A stretch of 45,000 bases of DNA, from NCBI RefSeq assembly GCF_027213785.1, contig NZ_JAPWGO010000001.1:203401-248400 (forward strand), written 5' to 3'. The DNA is from Limimaricola sp. G21655-S1 (lineage in GTDB: Bacteria; Pseudomonadota; Alphaproteobacteria; Rhodobacterales; Rhodobacteraceae). The notes under the pieces were generated by a model. The model saw nothing but the letters and a program-made list of their open reading frames with translations, was not told where the DNA came from and did no database searches. The position numbers and the translations under genes were made by a program. Positions 1 through 8,655 of this stretch are shown one piece after another; position 1 is the stretch's first letter, and every line of letters begins with the position of its first letter.

Positions 1-130
<130 letters not shown>

Positions 131-190
131 GGGGGGGCGCTGCCCCCGGCCTGCGGCCTCCCCCGGCGTATTTGGGAAAGATGAACAGGG
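131..190. repeat. GC-rich intergenic hairpin element with AT-richer tail
   Basis: Two small inverted repeats lie in tandem: a GGGGG/CCCCC pair (133-137 with 143-147) and GGCC/GGCC around TGC (148-158). They are followed by a C run and then a distinctive tail, GTATTTGGGAAAGATGAA (168-185). Elements with this architecture (GC hairpin, C run, tail of the type TATTT...GAA) recur between genes in roseobacter genomes, as far as I recall. Only one copy is visible in this window, so repeat status rests on recall and not on the window itself. Confidence 0.4.
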
Positions 191-197
191 GCGGCGC

Positions 198-226
198 TTG
201 ACAAGCCGGGCCGGCACAACGACACC
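198..226 (+). promoter_or_regulatory. Possible promoter of the crcB operon
   Basis: A perfect TTGACA lies at 198-203. Seventeen bases downstream is GACACC (221-226), a poor -10 match. If this is the promoter, transcription would start at about 232-235, on or next to the crcB start codon, giving a leaderless or nearly leaderless mRNA. The lack of a Shine-Dalgarno sequence before crcB fits this. Confidence 0.3.
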
Positions 227-232
227 GCGCGG

Positions 233-586
233 ATGATGACATCCCTTGCATTGGTGGCCTTCGGTGGCGCCGCGGGCGCGAGCCTGCGATTTCTCGTGGG
301 GCAGGCCGTGGCCTTTCCCATGGGCACGGTCGCCGTGAACGTCGCGGGCAGCTTCGCGATCGGCGCGCTGTTCGTGTGGCTTGCGGGTCGCGGCGCGCCT
401 CTGGCGCCGCTGCTGATCACCGGGCTGCTGGGCGGCTTCACCACCTTTTCGGCCTTCTCGCTCGACGCGCTGCGCCTCGTCGAGGCGGGCCGCATGAGCG
501 CGGCGCTGGCCTATGTGGCGGGATCGGTCATTCTCTCAATCGTGGCCTGTGCTTTGGGCCTCTGGATCGCAAGGAGCCTTTCATGA
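233..586 (+). CDS. crcB: CrcB/Fluc fluoride ion channel
   Basis: A small (117-residue) inner-membrane protein with four hydrophobic segments. Members of this family form dual-topology dimers that export fluoride and protect enzymes such as enolase. Family signatures are clear: GGAAGASLRF near the N-terminus, GTVAVNVAGSF around residues 32-42, and GLLGGFTTFSAFSLD around residues 65-79, the phenylalanine/serine/threonine stretch that lines the pore. Two start codons are adjacent (ATG at 233 and 236), and no Shine-Dalgarno sequence precedes them. The stop overlaps the start of the next gene (ATGA at 583-586), so the gene is translationally coupled to it. No fluoride riboswitch was recognised upstream. 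Confidence 0.93.
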   Translation: MMTSLALVAFGGAAGASLRFLVGQAVAFPMGTVAVNVAGSFAIGALFVWLAGRGAPLAPLLITGLLGGFTTFSAFSLDALRLVEAGRMSAALAYVAGSVILSIVACALGLWIARSLS

Positions 587-1641
587 GCGGCGTGCAGACC
601 ATCACCGTCGGGGCCGACGAGGGCGACCAGCGGCTCGACCGCTGGCTCAAGCGGCGGTTTCCCCATCTGGTCCAGACCCGGATCGAGAAGATGTGCCGCA
701 AGGGCGAGCTTCGGGTCGAGGGCGGTCGCGTGAAGCCCGCGACGCGGCTCGAGGTCGGCCAGAGCGTGCGCGTGCCCCCCATTCCCGAGGCGCACGAGGT
801 CGAGAGCCGGCCCGTGGACCGCAGCCAGATTTCCAAGAAGGACGCGGAGATGATCCGCAGCTGCGTGATCTACCGCGACGACCACATCATCGCGATCAAC
901 AAGCCCGCCGGCCTGCCGACCCAAGGGGGCTCCGGCGTTTCCAAGCATGTCGACGGTCTCGCCGAGGCGCTGCGCGACGGCTTCGAGGACAAGCCGCGCC
1001 TCGTGCACCGGCTCGACAAGGATACCTCCGGCGTGCTGCTGCTGGCGCGCACCCGCACCGCCGCCAAGGGGCTGACCGAGAACCTCAAGCACCGCGAGAC
1101 GCGCAAGATCTACTGGGCCGCCGTCGCCGGTGCGCCGCAGCCGCGCGCGGGCATCATCAAGTATGGCCTCGTGAAGGCGATGGGCCATGGCAAGGGCGGC
1201 GAGGGCGAGAAGATGCAGTGCATCCACCCCGCCGAGGTCGACAAGACGCCGGGCGCAAAGCGCGCCACGACAGAATTCGCCACGATCAGCGCGCTCGGAC
1301 AGCGGGTGTCGTGGATGGCGCTGGTGCCGGTGACGGGGCGCACCCACCAGCTGCGCGCCCACATGGCCGAGATCGGCCACCCGGTTGTGGGCGACGGCAA
1401 ATATGGCGGTTCGAGCCAGGAAAATCTCGGCGATGGCTGGGGCTCCGGCCTTGGCGCCGAGATCGACCGCAAGCTGCACCTGCATGCGCGCTCGCTGAAG
1501 ATCGAGCACCCGGTGACCAAGGCGGTACTGCAACTCGTGGCGCCGCTGCCCGAGCACATGGAGCGGACCTGGGACTTTTTCGGATGGGATGCGCGCGAGG
1601 CGCCGATGGACCCCTTCGATCCGAACGACCCGCTGGCATGA
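583..1641 (+). CDS. rluC: RluC/RluA-family 23S rRNA pseudouridine synthase
   Basis: A 352-residue protein. It has an N-terminal S4 RNA-binding domain (about residues 15-75) followed by a pseudouridine synthase domain (about 95-320). The catalytic motif is HRLDKDTSG at residues 142-150, with Asp145 as the expected nucleophile; NKPAGLPTQGG (about 106-116) is the other classic block. RluC modifies uridines 955, 2504 and 2580 of 23S rRNA; close paralogues have other targets, so the exact site set is inferred. AAGGAG at 571-576 is the ribosome site. The gene overlaps crcB and the following HAD gene by ATGA junctions. A longer in-frame extension to 376 lies inside crcB and is not used. Confidence 0.88.
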   Translation: MSGVQTITVGADEGDQRLDRWLKRRFPHLVQTRIEKMCRKGELRVEGGRVKPATRLEVGQSVRVPPIPEAHEVESRPVDRSQISKKDAEMIRSCVIYRDDHIIAINKPAGLPTQGGSGVSKHVDGLAEALRDGFEDKPRLVHRLDKDTSGVLLLARTRTAAKGLTENLKHRETRKIYWAAVAGAPQPRAGIIKYGLVKAMGHGKGGEGEKMQCIHPAEVDKTPGAKRATTEFATISALGQRVSWMALVPVTGRTHQLRAHMAEIGHPVVGDGKYGGSSQENLGDGWGSGLGAEIDRKLHLHARSLKIEHPVTKAVLQLVAPLPEHMERTWDFFGWDAREAPMDPFDPNDPLA

Positions 1642-2309
1642 GCGACCTGCGGCTGGTGATCTTCGACGTCGACGGCACGCTGGTCGACAGCCAGCGCGAC
1701 ATCCTCGCCGCGATGGCGGCCGCCTTCGCCTCGGAGGGGCTGGAGACGCCGCCGCGCGAGCGGGTGCTGTCGGGCGTGGGGCTGTCGCTGCCCGAGACCT
1801 TCTTGCGGCTGGCGGGGGACCGGGACGGTGACGCCCGCGCCCGCATGATCGCAACCTACTGCACCGCCTATGCCGATCTGCGGCAGGCGCATGGGCCCGA
1901 AAGCAGCCCCTTCTATCCCGGGGCGCGCGAGGCGCTCGACCGGCTTGCGGGCGAGCCCTTCACGCTTTTGGCGGTGGCGACGGGCAAGTCGCGGCGCGGG
2001 CTCGACCGGCTGATCGAGGCGCATGGGCTGGAGGGAATGTTCCACAGCCGACAGACCGCAGACGACCACCCCTCCAAGCCGAACCCGGCGATGATCCAGG
2101 CCGCGCTCATTGATACCGGTGTGGCGGCGCGGCGGGCCGTGATGGTGGGCGACACCCGCTTCGACGTGGACATGGCGCGCGCCGCGGGTGTGGCCTCGAT
2201 CGGGGTGGGCTGGGGCTACCAGCCGGCGGCCGGGCTCATGGCCGACCGGATCATCCACGACTGGGCCGGGCTCGCGCCTGCGCTCGACGAGCTGACGGAG
2301 ACGACCTGA
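1638..2309 (+). CDS. HAD-superfamily phosphatase, phosphoglycolate-phosphatase-like
   Basis: A 223-residue soluble hydrolase. Motif I is FDVDGTLVDS with the nucleophile Asp10 and acid/base Asp12. A helical cap follows (about residues 18-85). ATGKSRRGL supplies the motif II threonine, KPNPAM the motif III lysine, and GDTRFDVDMARAAG the metal-binding aspartates of motif IV. The subgroup includes Gph and PpaX/pyrophosphatase-like enzymes; substrate cannot be read from the sequence. The start overlaps the rluC stop (ATGA) and the stop overlaps the next start by one base (TGATG), so the four genes from crcB onward form one transcript. Confidence 0.85.
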   Translation: MSDLRLVIFDVDGTLVDSQRDILAAMAAAFASEGLETPPRERVLSGVGLSLPETFLRLAGDRDGDARARMIATYCTAYADLRQAHGPESSPFYPGAREALDRLAGEPFTLLAVATGKSRRGLDRLIEAHGLEGMFHSRQTADDHPSKPNPAMIQAALIDTGVAARRAVMVGDTRFDVDMARAAGVASIGVGWGYQPAAGLMADRIIHDWAGLAPALDELTETT

Positions 2310-3016
2310 TGAGCGAATGGAAGGCCAAGCGGTTCTGGAGAGAGGCCGGCATCGCCCCCACAGACGGCGGCTGGCAGGTGCTGCTCGACAGCCGGCCGGT
2401 GCGCACCCCCGCCAAGGCGGCGCTGGTGCTGCCGACGCAGGCGCTGGCACGGGCGGTCGCCGCCGAGTGGCAGGCCCAGGAGGAGCGGATCGATCCCCGC
2501 AGCATGCCGGTCACCCGCACCTCGAACTCGGCGATCGACAAGGTCGCCCTGCAGCGTGCCGAGGTGGCCGAGATGCTGGCGGCCTATGGCGGTTCGGACC
2601 TCCTGTGCTACCGCGCCCTGGGCCCGGCCGAGCTAGTGGCCCGGCAGGCGGTCGAGTGGGATCCCTTGCTCGACTGGGCGAGGCAGCGTTACGGCGCGGA
2701 CCTCTCCACCGTGTCCGGCGTCATGCCGGTGACGCAGGACGCGGCCGCGCTGGAGCGGCTGTCGGCCCCGGTGCGCGAGATGGAGCCATTCGCCCTCGCG
2801 GCCTTTCACGATCTCGTGGCACTGTCGGGCTCGCTGGTGCTGGCGCTCGCGGTCATCGAGGAGCGTCTGGAGGCCGAGGAGGCCTGGCGCCTGTCGCGGC
2901 TCGACGAGGAATGGCAGATCGAACAATGGGGTGCCGACGAGGAGGCGGAGGCGATGGCGCAGGTCAAGCGCGCCGCTTTTCTCGACGCGGCCGCCTTCTG
3001 GCGACTGCTGCACTAG
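2309..3016 (+). CDS. ATP12-family F1-ATPase assembly chaperone
   Basis: A 235-residue protein matching the ATP12 family throughout. The N-terminus KRFWREAGI and the block LLDSRPVRTPAKAAL are typical, as are EWQAQEERIDPRSMPVTR around residues 50-67 and a C-terminal acidic stretch with DEEWQIEQWGADEEAE. In mitochondria Atp12 binds the ATP synthase alpha subunit before F1 assembly; alphaproteobacteria are the main bacterial group that keeps it. It is the last gene of the crcB unit and is followed by a strong terminator. Confidence 0.88.
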   Translation: MSEWKAKRFWREAGIAPTDGGWQVLLDSRPVRTPAKAALVLPTQALARAVAAEWQAQEERIDPRSMPVTRTSNSAIDKVALQRAEVAEMLAAYGGSDLLCYRALGPAELVARQAVEWDPLLDWARQRYGADLSTVSGVMPVTQDAAALERLSAPVREMEPFALAAFHDLVALSGSLVLALAVIEERLEAEEAWRLSRLDEEWQIEQWGADEEAEAMAQVKRAAFLDAAAFWRLLH

Positions 3017-3049
3017 GCGGCACCTCGACCGGTTCTGCGCATCCTGAGC

Positions 3050-3078
3050 GGGCGGTTCTTCGGTGAACCGCCCGTTTT
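3050..3078 (+). terminator. Rho-independent terminator after the crcB operon
   Basis: A perfect 9-bp stem (3050-3058 with 3065-3073, GGGCGGTTC/GAACCGCCC) encloses the loop TTCGGT and is followed by GTTTT. It lies 33 bases after the Atp12-family gene and separates that unit from aapJ. Confidence 0.85.
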
Positions 3079-3275
3079 GCATGCGCCCCTGCTTATTTAC
3101 CCCGCGTCTGTGTCCGGCAAGGACAGGGGCCAGCCCTTGACCTGACGGCGAAAGATTGCCCAACTGGCGCCGTCGGGATCTTAACGGTCCTTGCAGATCG
3201 CCGCGCCGCGTGGCGGCCCGGCAACAAGAATGCCGCCCCCGCCAAGAGGGGCCGCAACTCAGGAAGAGGTTATTC

Positions 3276-4295
3276 ATGAAGAAATCCGTACTCTTCGGCG
3301 CGCTGACCGTCACCGGTCTCGTCGCCGGAGCGGCGCAGGCCGCCACGCTTGACGATGTCAAGGAGCGGGGCGAGCTGAACTGCGGCGTGGTGACCGGCCT
3401 GGCCGGCTTCGGCGCCCCCGACGCCAACGGCGTCTGGGAGGGCTTCGACGTCGCCGTCTGCCGCGCCGTCGCCGCCGCCGTGCTGGGCGATCCGACCGCC
3501 GTCAACTTCGTGCCCACCACCGGCCAGACCCGCTTCACCGCGCTGGCCTCGGGCGAGATCGACATGCTGGCCCGCAACACCACCTGGACCTTCTCGCGCG
3601 ACACCGATCTCAAGTTCGATTTCGCCGGCGTCAACTATTATGACGGCCAGGGCTTCATCGTGCCGACCGCGCTGGGCGTGTCCTCGGCCAAGGATCTCGA
3701 CGGCGCCACCGTCTGTATCCAGACCGGCACCACCACCGAGCTGAACCTCGCGGACTTCTTCCGCAACAACAACATCAGCTACGAACCGGTCCCGGTCGAG
3801 ACCAACGCCGAGGCGCAGCAGCAGTACCTCGCCGGTGCCTGCGACGCCTACACCACCGACGCCTCCGGCCTCGCCGCGACCCGCGCCACCTTCGAGAACC
3901 CGGGCGAGCACGTGATCCTTCCCGAGATCATCTCCAAGGAGCCGCTCGGCCCGCTGGTGCGCCATGGCGACAACGAGTGGGGCGACATCGTGCGCTGGAC
4001 CCTCAACGCGCTGATCGCGGCCGAAGAATTCGGCGTGACCTCGGCCAATGTCAACGAGCTGGCGGCCGCGCCGGGCACCAACCCCGAGGTGAACCGCCTG
4101 CTGGGCACCGAAGGCGAGCTGGGCGCGATGATCGGCCTCGAGAACGAGTGGGCCAAGAACGCGATCGCCGCCGGCGGCAACTATGGCGAGATCTTCGAGA
4201 AGAACATCGGCGAGAACACCCCGATCGGTCTGGCGCGCGGTCTGAACGCGCAGTGGACCAATGGCGGTCTGATCTACGCGCCGCCGTTCCGCTAA
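3276..4295 (+). CDS. aapJ: General L-amino-acid ABC transporter, periplasmic binding protein
   Basis: A 339-residue secreted solute-binding protein (SBP_bac_3 type) delivering polar amino acids to the AapQMP membrane complex; the Rhodobacter homologue is BztA. The signal peptide is residues 1-22, with predicted cleavage after GAAQA. Family-typical stretches are DDVKERGELNCGVVTGLAGF, GEIDMLARNTTWTFSRD and CIQTGTTTELNLADFF. AGGAAG (3261-3266) precedes ATG 3276, which fixes this start; an upstream in-frame extension to 3156 would destroy the signal peptide. A long leader (about 3079-3275) holds weak promoter candidates, TTGACC at 3137 and TTGCCC at 3156, neither with a convincing -10. A hairpin follows the stop. 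Confidence 0.93.
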   Translation: MKKSVLFGALTVTGLVAGAAQAATLDDVKERGELNCGVVTGLAGFGAPDANGVWEGFDVAVCRAVAAAVLGDPTAVNFVPTTGQTRFTALASGEIDMLARNTTWTFSRDTDLKFDFAGVNYYDGQGFIVPTALGVSSAKDLDGATVCIQTGTTTELNLADFFRNNNISYEPVPVETNAEAQQQYLAGACDAYTTDASGLAATRATFENPGEHVILPEIISKEPLGPLVRHGDNEWGDIVRWTLNALIAAEEFGVTSANVNELAAAPGTNPEVNRLLGTEGELGAMIGLENEWAKNAIAAGGNYGEIFEKNIGENTPIGLARGLNAQWTNGGLIYAPPFR

Positions 4296-4302
4296 GCATC
4301 CC

Positions 4303-4356
4303 GGGAGGGGCGTTCCGCGCCCCTCCCCACCAATCACGGACAAGGCGCGAAGCGCC
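4303..4356 (+). promoter_or_regulatory. Hairpins between aapJ and aapQ (mRNA stability/attenuation)
   Basis: A perfect 10-bp stem (4303-4312 with 4318-4327, GGGAGGGGCG/CGCCCCTCCC, loop TTCCG) starts 7 bases after the aapJ stop. A second small stem follows (GGCGC/GCGCC, 4344-4348 with 4352-4356). No T run follows, so complete termination is unlikely. In ABC operons such structures commonly protect the upstream binding-protein message or thin out transcription, so that binding protein exceeds permease. Confidence 0.65.
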
Positions 4357-4429
4357 GCCGCCCCCGAGCGCAGGGCGCAGCCGGAGCAACCGGCGCGCAA
4401 CCGGCGAGGGGACCAACGGGGACCATTGC

Positions 4430-5956
4430 ATGACCACGACCTCGGATGCTCCGAAGGCCGGTTTCCGGCCGAGCCAACTCATCTACGATACCCGCTACCG
4501 CTCCCTCACGATCCAGGTGATCGCCTTCATCGCGCTGATGCTGGGGTTGAGCTGGCTGGTATCGAACACCATCGCCAACCTCTCGGCACTGGGCAAGGAT
4601 TTCGACTTCGGCTTTCTCGGCCAACGCGCGGGCTACGACATCAACCAGCGCCTGATCGAATATGACAGCGCCTCGTCCCACGGCCGAGCCGCGCTGGTAG
4701 GGATTCTCAACACGCTGCTGATCGCGGTGCTGGGCTGCGCGCTGGCCACCGTCGTCGGCGTTCTGGCAGGGGTGCTGCGCCTGTCCAAGAACTGGCTCGT
4801 GGCCAAGCTGATGGCCGTCTATGTCGAGGGCTTCCGCAACATCCCCGTGCTGCTATGGATCCTTCTCGTCTTCGCCCTGATGACCGAGGCCACGCCGCAG
4901 CCCCGCGATTTCCGCGAGGGCGGCGACGCCTCGATGATCCTCGGCGACACCATCGCCATCACCAATCGCGGCGTGTTCATCCCGGCGCCGTTCTGGGGCG
5001 CGGGCGCGGGCATCCTGCTCGCCGTGTTCCTCGTGTCGCTGGTCGCGATCTTCTTCTGGCGGCGCTACGCGCATCGCACGCAGGAGCAGACCGGGCGCAT
5101 CCTGCCGATCGGCTGGGGCACGCTGGGGCTGCTGATCGTTCCGACCGCCGTCGCCTTCCTGGCGCTGGGCATGACCTCGGGCCGGGTGACGCAGCCGGTG
5201 CTGGCCACCGGCGCCACCGAGGGTATGACGCTGACCGATTACGCCGCCAGCCAGCAGACGATCAACGCCTGCGCGGTGCCGTTCTCCACCGAATCGCTGA
5301 ACCTGCGCCGGCTGATGCGCAGCCAGGAGATCCGCTTCAACTACGTCGCCGTCGAGGACGCCGCGGGCGCACTCGCCGCGCTCGAGGCGGGCAACTGCAA
5401 CGTGCTGTCGCTGCCGGCCTCGGTCGATCTCGCCACAGTGCCTGCAGGCGCCGTGGCGCTGTCCGACACGATCCGCCGCGGCATGCCGGTGGAGTTCGAG
5501 CGCCCGGTGCTGGGCGGCTTCAACTTCGAGGGCGGGCTGCAGCTTCGCAACTCGCTGATCGCGCTGTGGCTGGCGCTGTCGCTCTATACCGGCGCCTTCA
5601 TCGCCGAGAACGTGCGCGGCGGCATCCTGTCGGTGTCCAAGGGCCAGACCGAGGCGGCCTACGCGCTGGGCATCAAGCCCTCGCGTACCATGCGGCTGGT
5701 GATCCTGCCGCAGGCGCTGCGCGTCATCATCCCGCCGATGATCTCGCAATATCTCAACCTCACCAAGAACTCGTCTCTGGCGATCGCGGTGGGTTACATG
5801 GATGTGCGTTCGACATTGGGCGGTATCACAATCAACCAGACCGGCAAGGAGCTGGAGGGGATGCTGCTTCTCGGGCTGTTCTACCTCGTCACCAGCCTCG
5901 TGATCTCGAGCGCGATGAACCTCTACAACGCCAGCGTGAAGCTGAAGGAGCGCTGA
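4430..5956 (+). CDS. aapQ: General L-amino-acid ABC transporter permease AapQ, with extra soluble insert
   Basis: A 508-residue inner-membrane permease of the polar amino-acid (HisM/BztB) family. Hydrophobic segments are visible near residues 28-50, 88-118, 135-152, 188-210, 228-250 and 375-395, with more at the C-terminus. The EAA coupling loop is GQTEAAYALGIKPS...ILPQAL (about 405-430). It is longer than the roughly 400-residue rhizobial AapQ. A soluble stretch at about 262-360 interrupts the permease, and residues 287-335 resemble AapJ residues 154-200. GGGGA sits 7 bases before ATG 4430. One base separates its stop from aapM. Confidence 0.9.
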   Translation: MTTTSDAPKAGFRPSQLIYDTRYRSLTIQVIAFIALMLGLSWLVSNTIANLSALGKDFDFGFLGQRAGYDINQRLIEYDSASSHGRAALVGILNTLLIAVLGCALATVVGVLAGVLRLSKNWLVAKLMAVYVEGFRNIPVLLWILLVFALMTEATPQPRDFREGGDASMILGDTIAITNRGVFIPAPFWGAGAGILLAVFLVSLVAIFFWRRYAHRTQEQTGRILPIGWGTLGLLIVPTAVAFLALGMTSGRVTQPVLATGATEGMTLTDYAASQQTINACAVPFSTESLNLRRLMRSQEIRFNYVAVEDAAGALAALEAGNCNVLSLPASVDLATVPAGAVALSDTIRRGMPVEFERPVLGGFNFEGGLQLRNSLIALWLALSLYTGAFIAENVRGGILSVSKGQTEAAYALGIKPSRTMRLVILPQALRVIIPPMISQYLNLTKNSSLAIAVGYMDVRSTLGGITINQTGKELEGMLLLGLFYLVTSLVISSAMNLYNASVKLKER

Positions 5957-5957
5957 G

Positions 5958-7274
5958 ATGTCCGACACGCATGCGCAAACCGTCTCCTTCGTCCGCGAGA
6001 GCATGATCCCGCAATCCGAGCCGCCGGCGGGCAACCGCGGCGCCGTCCTCTGGATGCGCGAGAACCTGTTCTCCGGCTGGTTCAACATCATCACGACGCT
6101 GATCTCGCTCTACGTGATCTGGTGGGCGCTGTCGCACACCATGCCATGGGCGCTCAGGGGCATCTGGGACGCCTCGTCGCTCAGCGAATGCCGCGAGATC
6201 CGCGACGCCACGCTGCCCGAGGGCACCTCGGCCGCCTGCTGGGCGGTGCTGACCGACCGCTGGCAGCAGCTGATGTTCGGCTTCTACCCGCGCGAACTCT
6301 ACTGGCGCCCGGTGCTGTCGCTGATCATCTTCCTCGCCGCCATCGCGCCGGTGCTGTTCCCGCATACGCCCCGCAAGGCGCTGGCGCTTACCGCGGTCTC
6401 GCCCTTCGTGATGTTCTGGTTGCTCTGGGGCGGCTCGGTCTGGTTCCCGGTTTCGGTCGCGCTCGGCTTCGTGCTGGGCTGGGCCGCGTGGCGGGCGCTG
6501 GCACCCCTGGCGGGCACGCTCATCGCCTCCATCGTCGCGGCGGCGCTGCCGATCATCTACTGGCTCTACACAGCAGGCCCGCTCGCGCGGGAACTGGAGC
6601 AGGCGGTGTCGCTGAGCATCGAATACGTGCCGAGCCAGGATTTCGGCGGGTTCATGCTCTCCTTCATCATCGGCATCGCCGGCATCATCCTGTCGCTGCC
6701 GCTGGGCATCCTCCTGGCGCTGGGGCGGCAGTCGGACCTGTTCATCATCAACAAGATCTCGGTGGGCTTCATCGAGATCATCCGTGGCGTGCCGCTGATC
6801 GTCTGGCTGTTCACCGCGTCCCTGCTGCTGAACTACTTCCTGCCGCCGGGGACCAATTTCGACCTGATGCTGCGGGTCATCATCATGGTGACGCTCTTCG
6901 CCGCGGCCTATATCGCCGAAGTGGTGCGCGGCGGCCTCGCCGCGCTGCCCAAGGGCCAGTACGAGGGCGCCGACAGCCTCGGCCTCTCCTATTGGCAATC
7001 GATGCGGCTGATCATCCTGCCGCAGGCCCTGAAGATCTCGATCCCCGGCATCGTCAACACCTTCATCGGCCTGTTCAAGGACACGACCCTGGTGGTGTTC
7101 ATCGGCCTGCTGGACCCGATCGGCCTCAGCAACGCGATCCGCGCCTCGACCGCGTGGAACGGCATCTACTGGGAGCTCTTCGTCTTCATCGGCCTGCTGT
7201 TCTTCACCTGCTGCTTCAGCATGTCCCGCTATTCGCTGTACCTGGAGAAAAAGCTCCAGCGCGGCCACAAGTAA
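5958..7274 (+). CDS. aapM: General L-amino-acid ABC transporter permease AapM
   Basis: A 438-residue inner-membrane permease and heterodimer partner of AapQ (BztC in Rhodobacter). A conserved N-terminal region with TM1 (about 36-58) is followed by a loop with SECREIRD...SAACWAVL, then paired hydrophobic segments and the transporter core from about residue 225. The EAA loop is [20 protein letters not shown], continuing to [12 protein letters not shown] (about 334-362). Its start is one base from the aapQ stop and aapP follows after 10 bases, so the operon is tight. Confidence 0.92.
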   Translation: MSDTHAQTVSFVRESMIPQSEPPAGNRGAVLWMRENLFSGWFNIITTLISLYVIWWALSHTMPWALRGIWDASSLSECREIRDATLPEGTSAACWAVLTDRWQQLMFGFYPRELYWRPVLSLIIFLAAIAPVLFPHTPRKALALTAVSPFVMFWLLWGGSVWFPVSVALGFVLGWAAWRALAPLAGTLIASIVAAALPIIYWLYTAGPLARELEQAVSLSIEYVPSQDFGGFMLSFIIGIAGIILSLPLGILLALGRQSDLFIINKISVGFIEIIRGVPLIVWLFTASLLLNYFLPPGTNFDLMLRVIIMVTLFAAAYIAEVVRGGLAALPKGQYEGADSLGLSYWQSMRLIILPQALKISIPGIVNTFIGLFKDTTLVVFIGLLDPIGLSNAIRASTAWNGIYWELFVFIGLLFFTCCFSMSRYSLYLEKKLQRGHK

Positions 7275-7284
7275 GGAGGGTGTG

Positions 7285-8076
7285 ATGACCGACACCACCA
7301 CCGCCCGCACCATCGATCGCAGCCAGATGCAGGTCTCCGACGAGGTCGCGATCGAAATTTCGAACATGAACAAGTGGTACGGCTCGTTCCACGTGCTGCG
7401 CGACATCGACCTCACCGTCTATCGCGGCGAGCGGATCGTGATCTGCGGGCCTTCGGGCTCGGGCAAGTCGACGCTGATCCGCTGCATCAACCGGCTCGAG
7501 GAGCATCAGGCCGGCAAGATCGTGGTCGACGGGATCGAACTCACCTCGGATCTGAAGAACATCGACAAGATCCGCTCCGAGGTCGGGATGTGCTTCCAGC
7601 ACTTCAACCTCTTCCCGCATCTGACGATCCTCGAGAACTGCACCCTCGCGCCGATCTGGGTCCGCAAGACCCCCAAGCGCGAAGCCGAGGAAATCGCGAT
7701 GCATTTCCTCGAGAAGGTGAAGATCCCCGAGCAGGCGCACAAGTATCCCGGCCAGCTCTCGGGCGGTCAGCAGCAGCGCGTCGCCATCGCGCGGAGCCTG
7801 TGCATGAAGCCGCGGATCATGCTGTTCGACGAGCCGACCTCGGCGCTCGATCCGGAGATGATCAAGGAGGTGCTCGACACCATGATCGAGCTGGCCGAGG
7901 AGGGCATGACCATGCTCTGCGTGACCCACGAGATGGGCTTCGCGCGGCAGGTCGCCAACCGGGTGATCTTCATGGATCAGGGCCAGATCGTCGAGCAGAA
8001 CGAGCCGGAGGCCTTCTTCAAGAACCCGAAATCCGACCGGACGAAGCTGTTCCTGAGCCAGATCCTCGGCCATTGA
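7285..8076 (+). CDS. aapP: General L-amino-acid ABC transporter ATP-binding protein
   Basis: A 263-residue cytoplasmic ATPase that powers AapQM (BztD/GlnQ type). All nucleotide-binding motifs are intact: Walker [11 protein letters not shown]-loop [10 protein letters not shown], signature LSGGQQQR, Walker [15 protein letters not shown] and H-loop [15 protein letters not shown] at 7273-7279 gives a spacing of 5 to ATG 7285; a GTG at 7282 is in frame but too close. The gene ends 84 bases before the convergent sixA-like gene. Confidence 0.94.
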   Translation: MTDTTTARTIDRSQMQVSDEVAIEISNMNKWYGSFHVLRDIDLTVYRGERIVICGPSGSGKSTLIRCINRLEEHQAGKIVVDGIELTSDLKNIDKIRSEVGMCFQHFNLFPHLTILENCTLAPIWVRKTPKREAEEIAMHFLEKVKIPEQAHKYPGQLSGGQQQRVAIARSLCMKPRIMLFDEPTSALDPEMIKEVLDTMIELAEEGMTMLCVTHEMGFARQVANRVIFMDQGQIVEQNEPEAFFKNPKSDRTKLFLSQILGH

Positions 8077-8137
8077 CCGCGACGCGGCGCGCAAGGCCGC
8101 GAAGACGGGCGTTCAGCCAACGAAGCAGGGAGGGGGC

Positions 8138-8157
8138 GCGAAAGCGGCCCCTTTCGC
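8138..8157. terminator. Probable bidirectional terminator between aapP and the sixA-like gene
   Basis: A 7-bp inverted repeat GCGAAAG/CTTTCGC (8138-8144 with 8151-8157) with loop CGGCCC lies between two converging stop codons. The A and T tracts inside the stem would serve either strand. It has no long T run, so its strength is uncertain. Confidence 0.45.
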
Positions 8158-8160
8158 CGT

Positions 8161-8655
8161 TCAGAGGTCGGCTGGAATGGCGAAGGCGGCGACGCGGCCC
8201 TTGCCGATGGCGGCCCAGTCCCGCGCATCGAATTGCAGCACCGTGACCGCGCAGGTCGGGTAGTCGCGAAAACGCGGATGCGCCGGGGCCTCTGCCGCCC
8301 GATCGGCGGCGAGGCGGCCGATGCCGGGGTTGTGGGCGACGAGCGCCACCCGCTGGGCCCGCACGTCCTTCAGCGCCGCCAGAAGCTGGCGCGGCGGGGC
8401 GGCGTAGAGCGTGGCCTCGTGGCGGATCTCGGGCGCCTCGGCCCATTCGGGCTGCATCAGCGCCAGCGTCTCGCGCGTGCGCACGGCGTCCGAGCAGAGC
8501 ACCAGCTGGGGCACGTGCCCACCCGCCGCGAGCCAAGCACCCATGCGCGGCGCGTCGCGGCGCCCGCGCGCCGCCAGCGGCCGGGCGTGGTCGCGCAGCC
8601 CGGAATCGCCCCAATCGGACTTGGCGTGGCGGATCAGGACGAGTTCGAGGCTCAT
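8161..8655 (-). CDS. SixA-like histidine phosphatase
   Basis: A 164-residue protein of the histidine phosphatase superfamily. The catalytic motif is [10 protein letters not shown] at the N-terminus (phosphohistidine at His9), and the second active-site histidine lies in [14 protein letters not shown]. SixA removes phosphate from histidine phosphotransfer proteins in E. coli; alphaproteobacterial homologues are mostly uncharacterised, so the role here is open. The start overlaps the argB stop (ATGA, 8652-8655), placing it last in the yidC-engB-argB transcript. Confidence 0.85.
   Translation of the reverse strand: MSLELVLIRHAKSDWGDSGLRDHARPLAARGRRDAPRMGAWLAAGGHVPQLVLCSDAVRTRETLALMQPEWAEAPEIRHEATLYAAPPRQLLAALKDVRAQRVALVAHNPGIGRLAADRAAEAPAHPRFRDYPTCAVTVLQFDARDWAAIGKGRVAAFAIPADL

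Noticed and set aside
5889-7415. A 508-codon minus-strand frame opposite aapM
   Set aside because: Composition dominated by Arg, Asp, Glu, Gln and His repeats, no recognisable motif, and fully covered by aapM.
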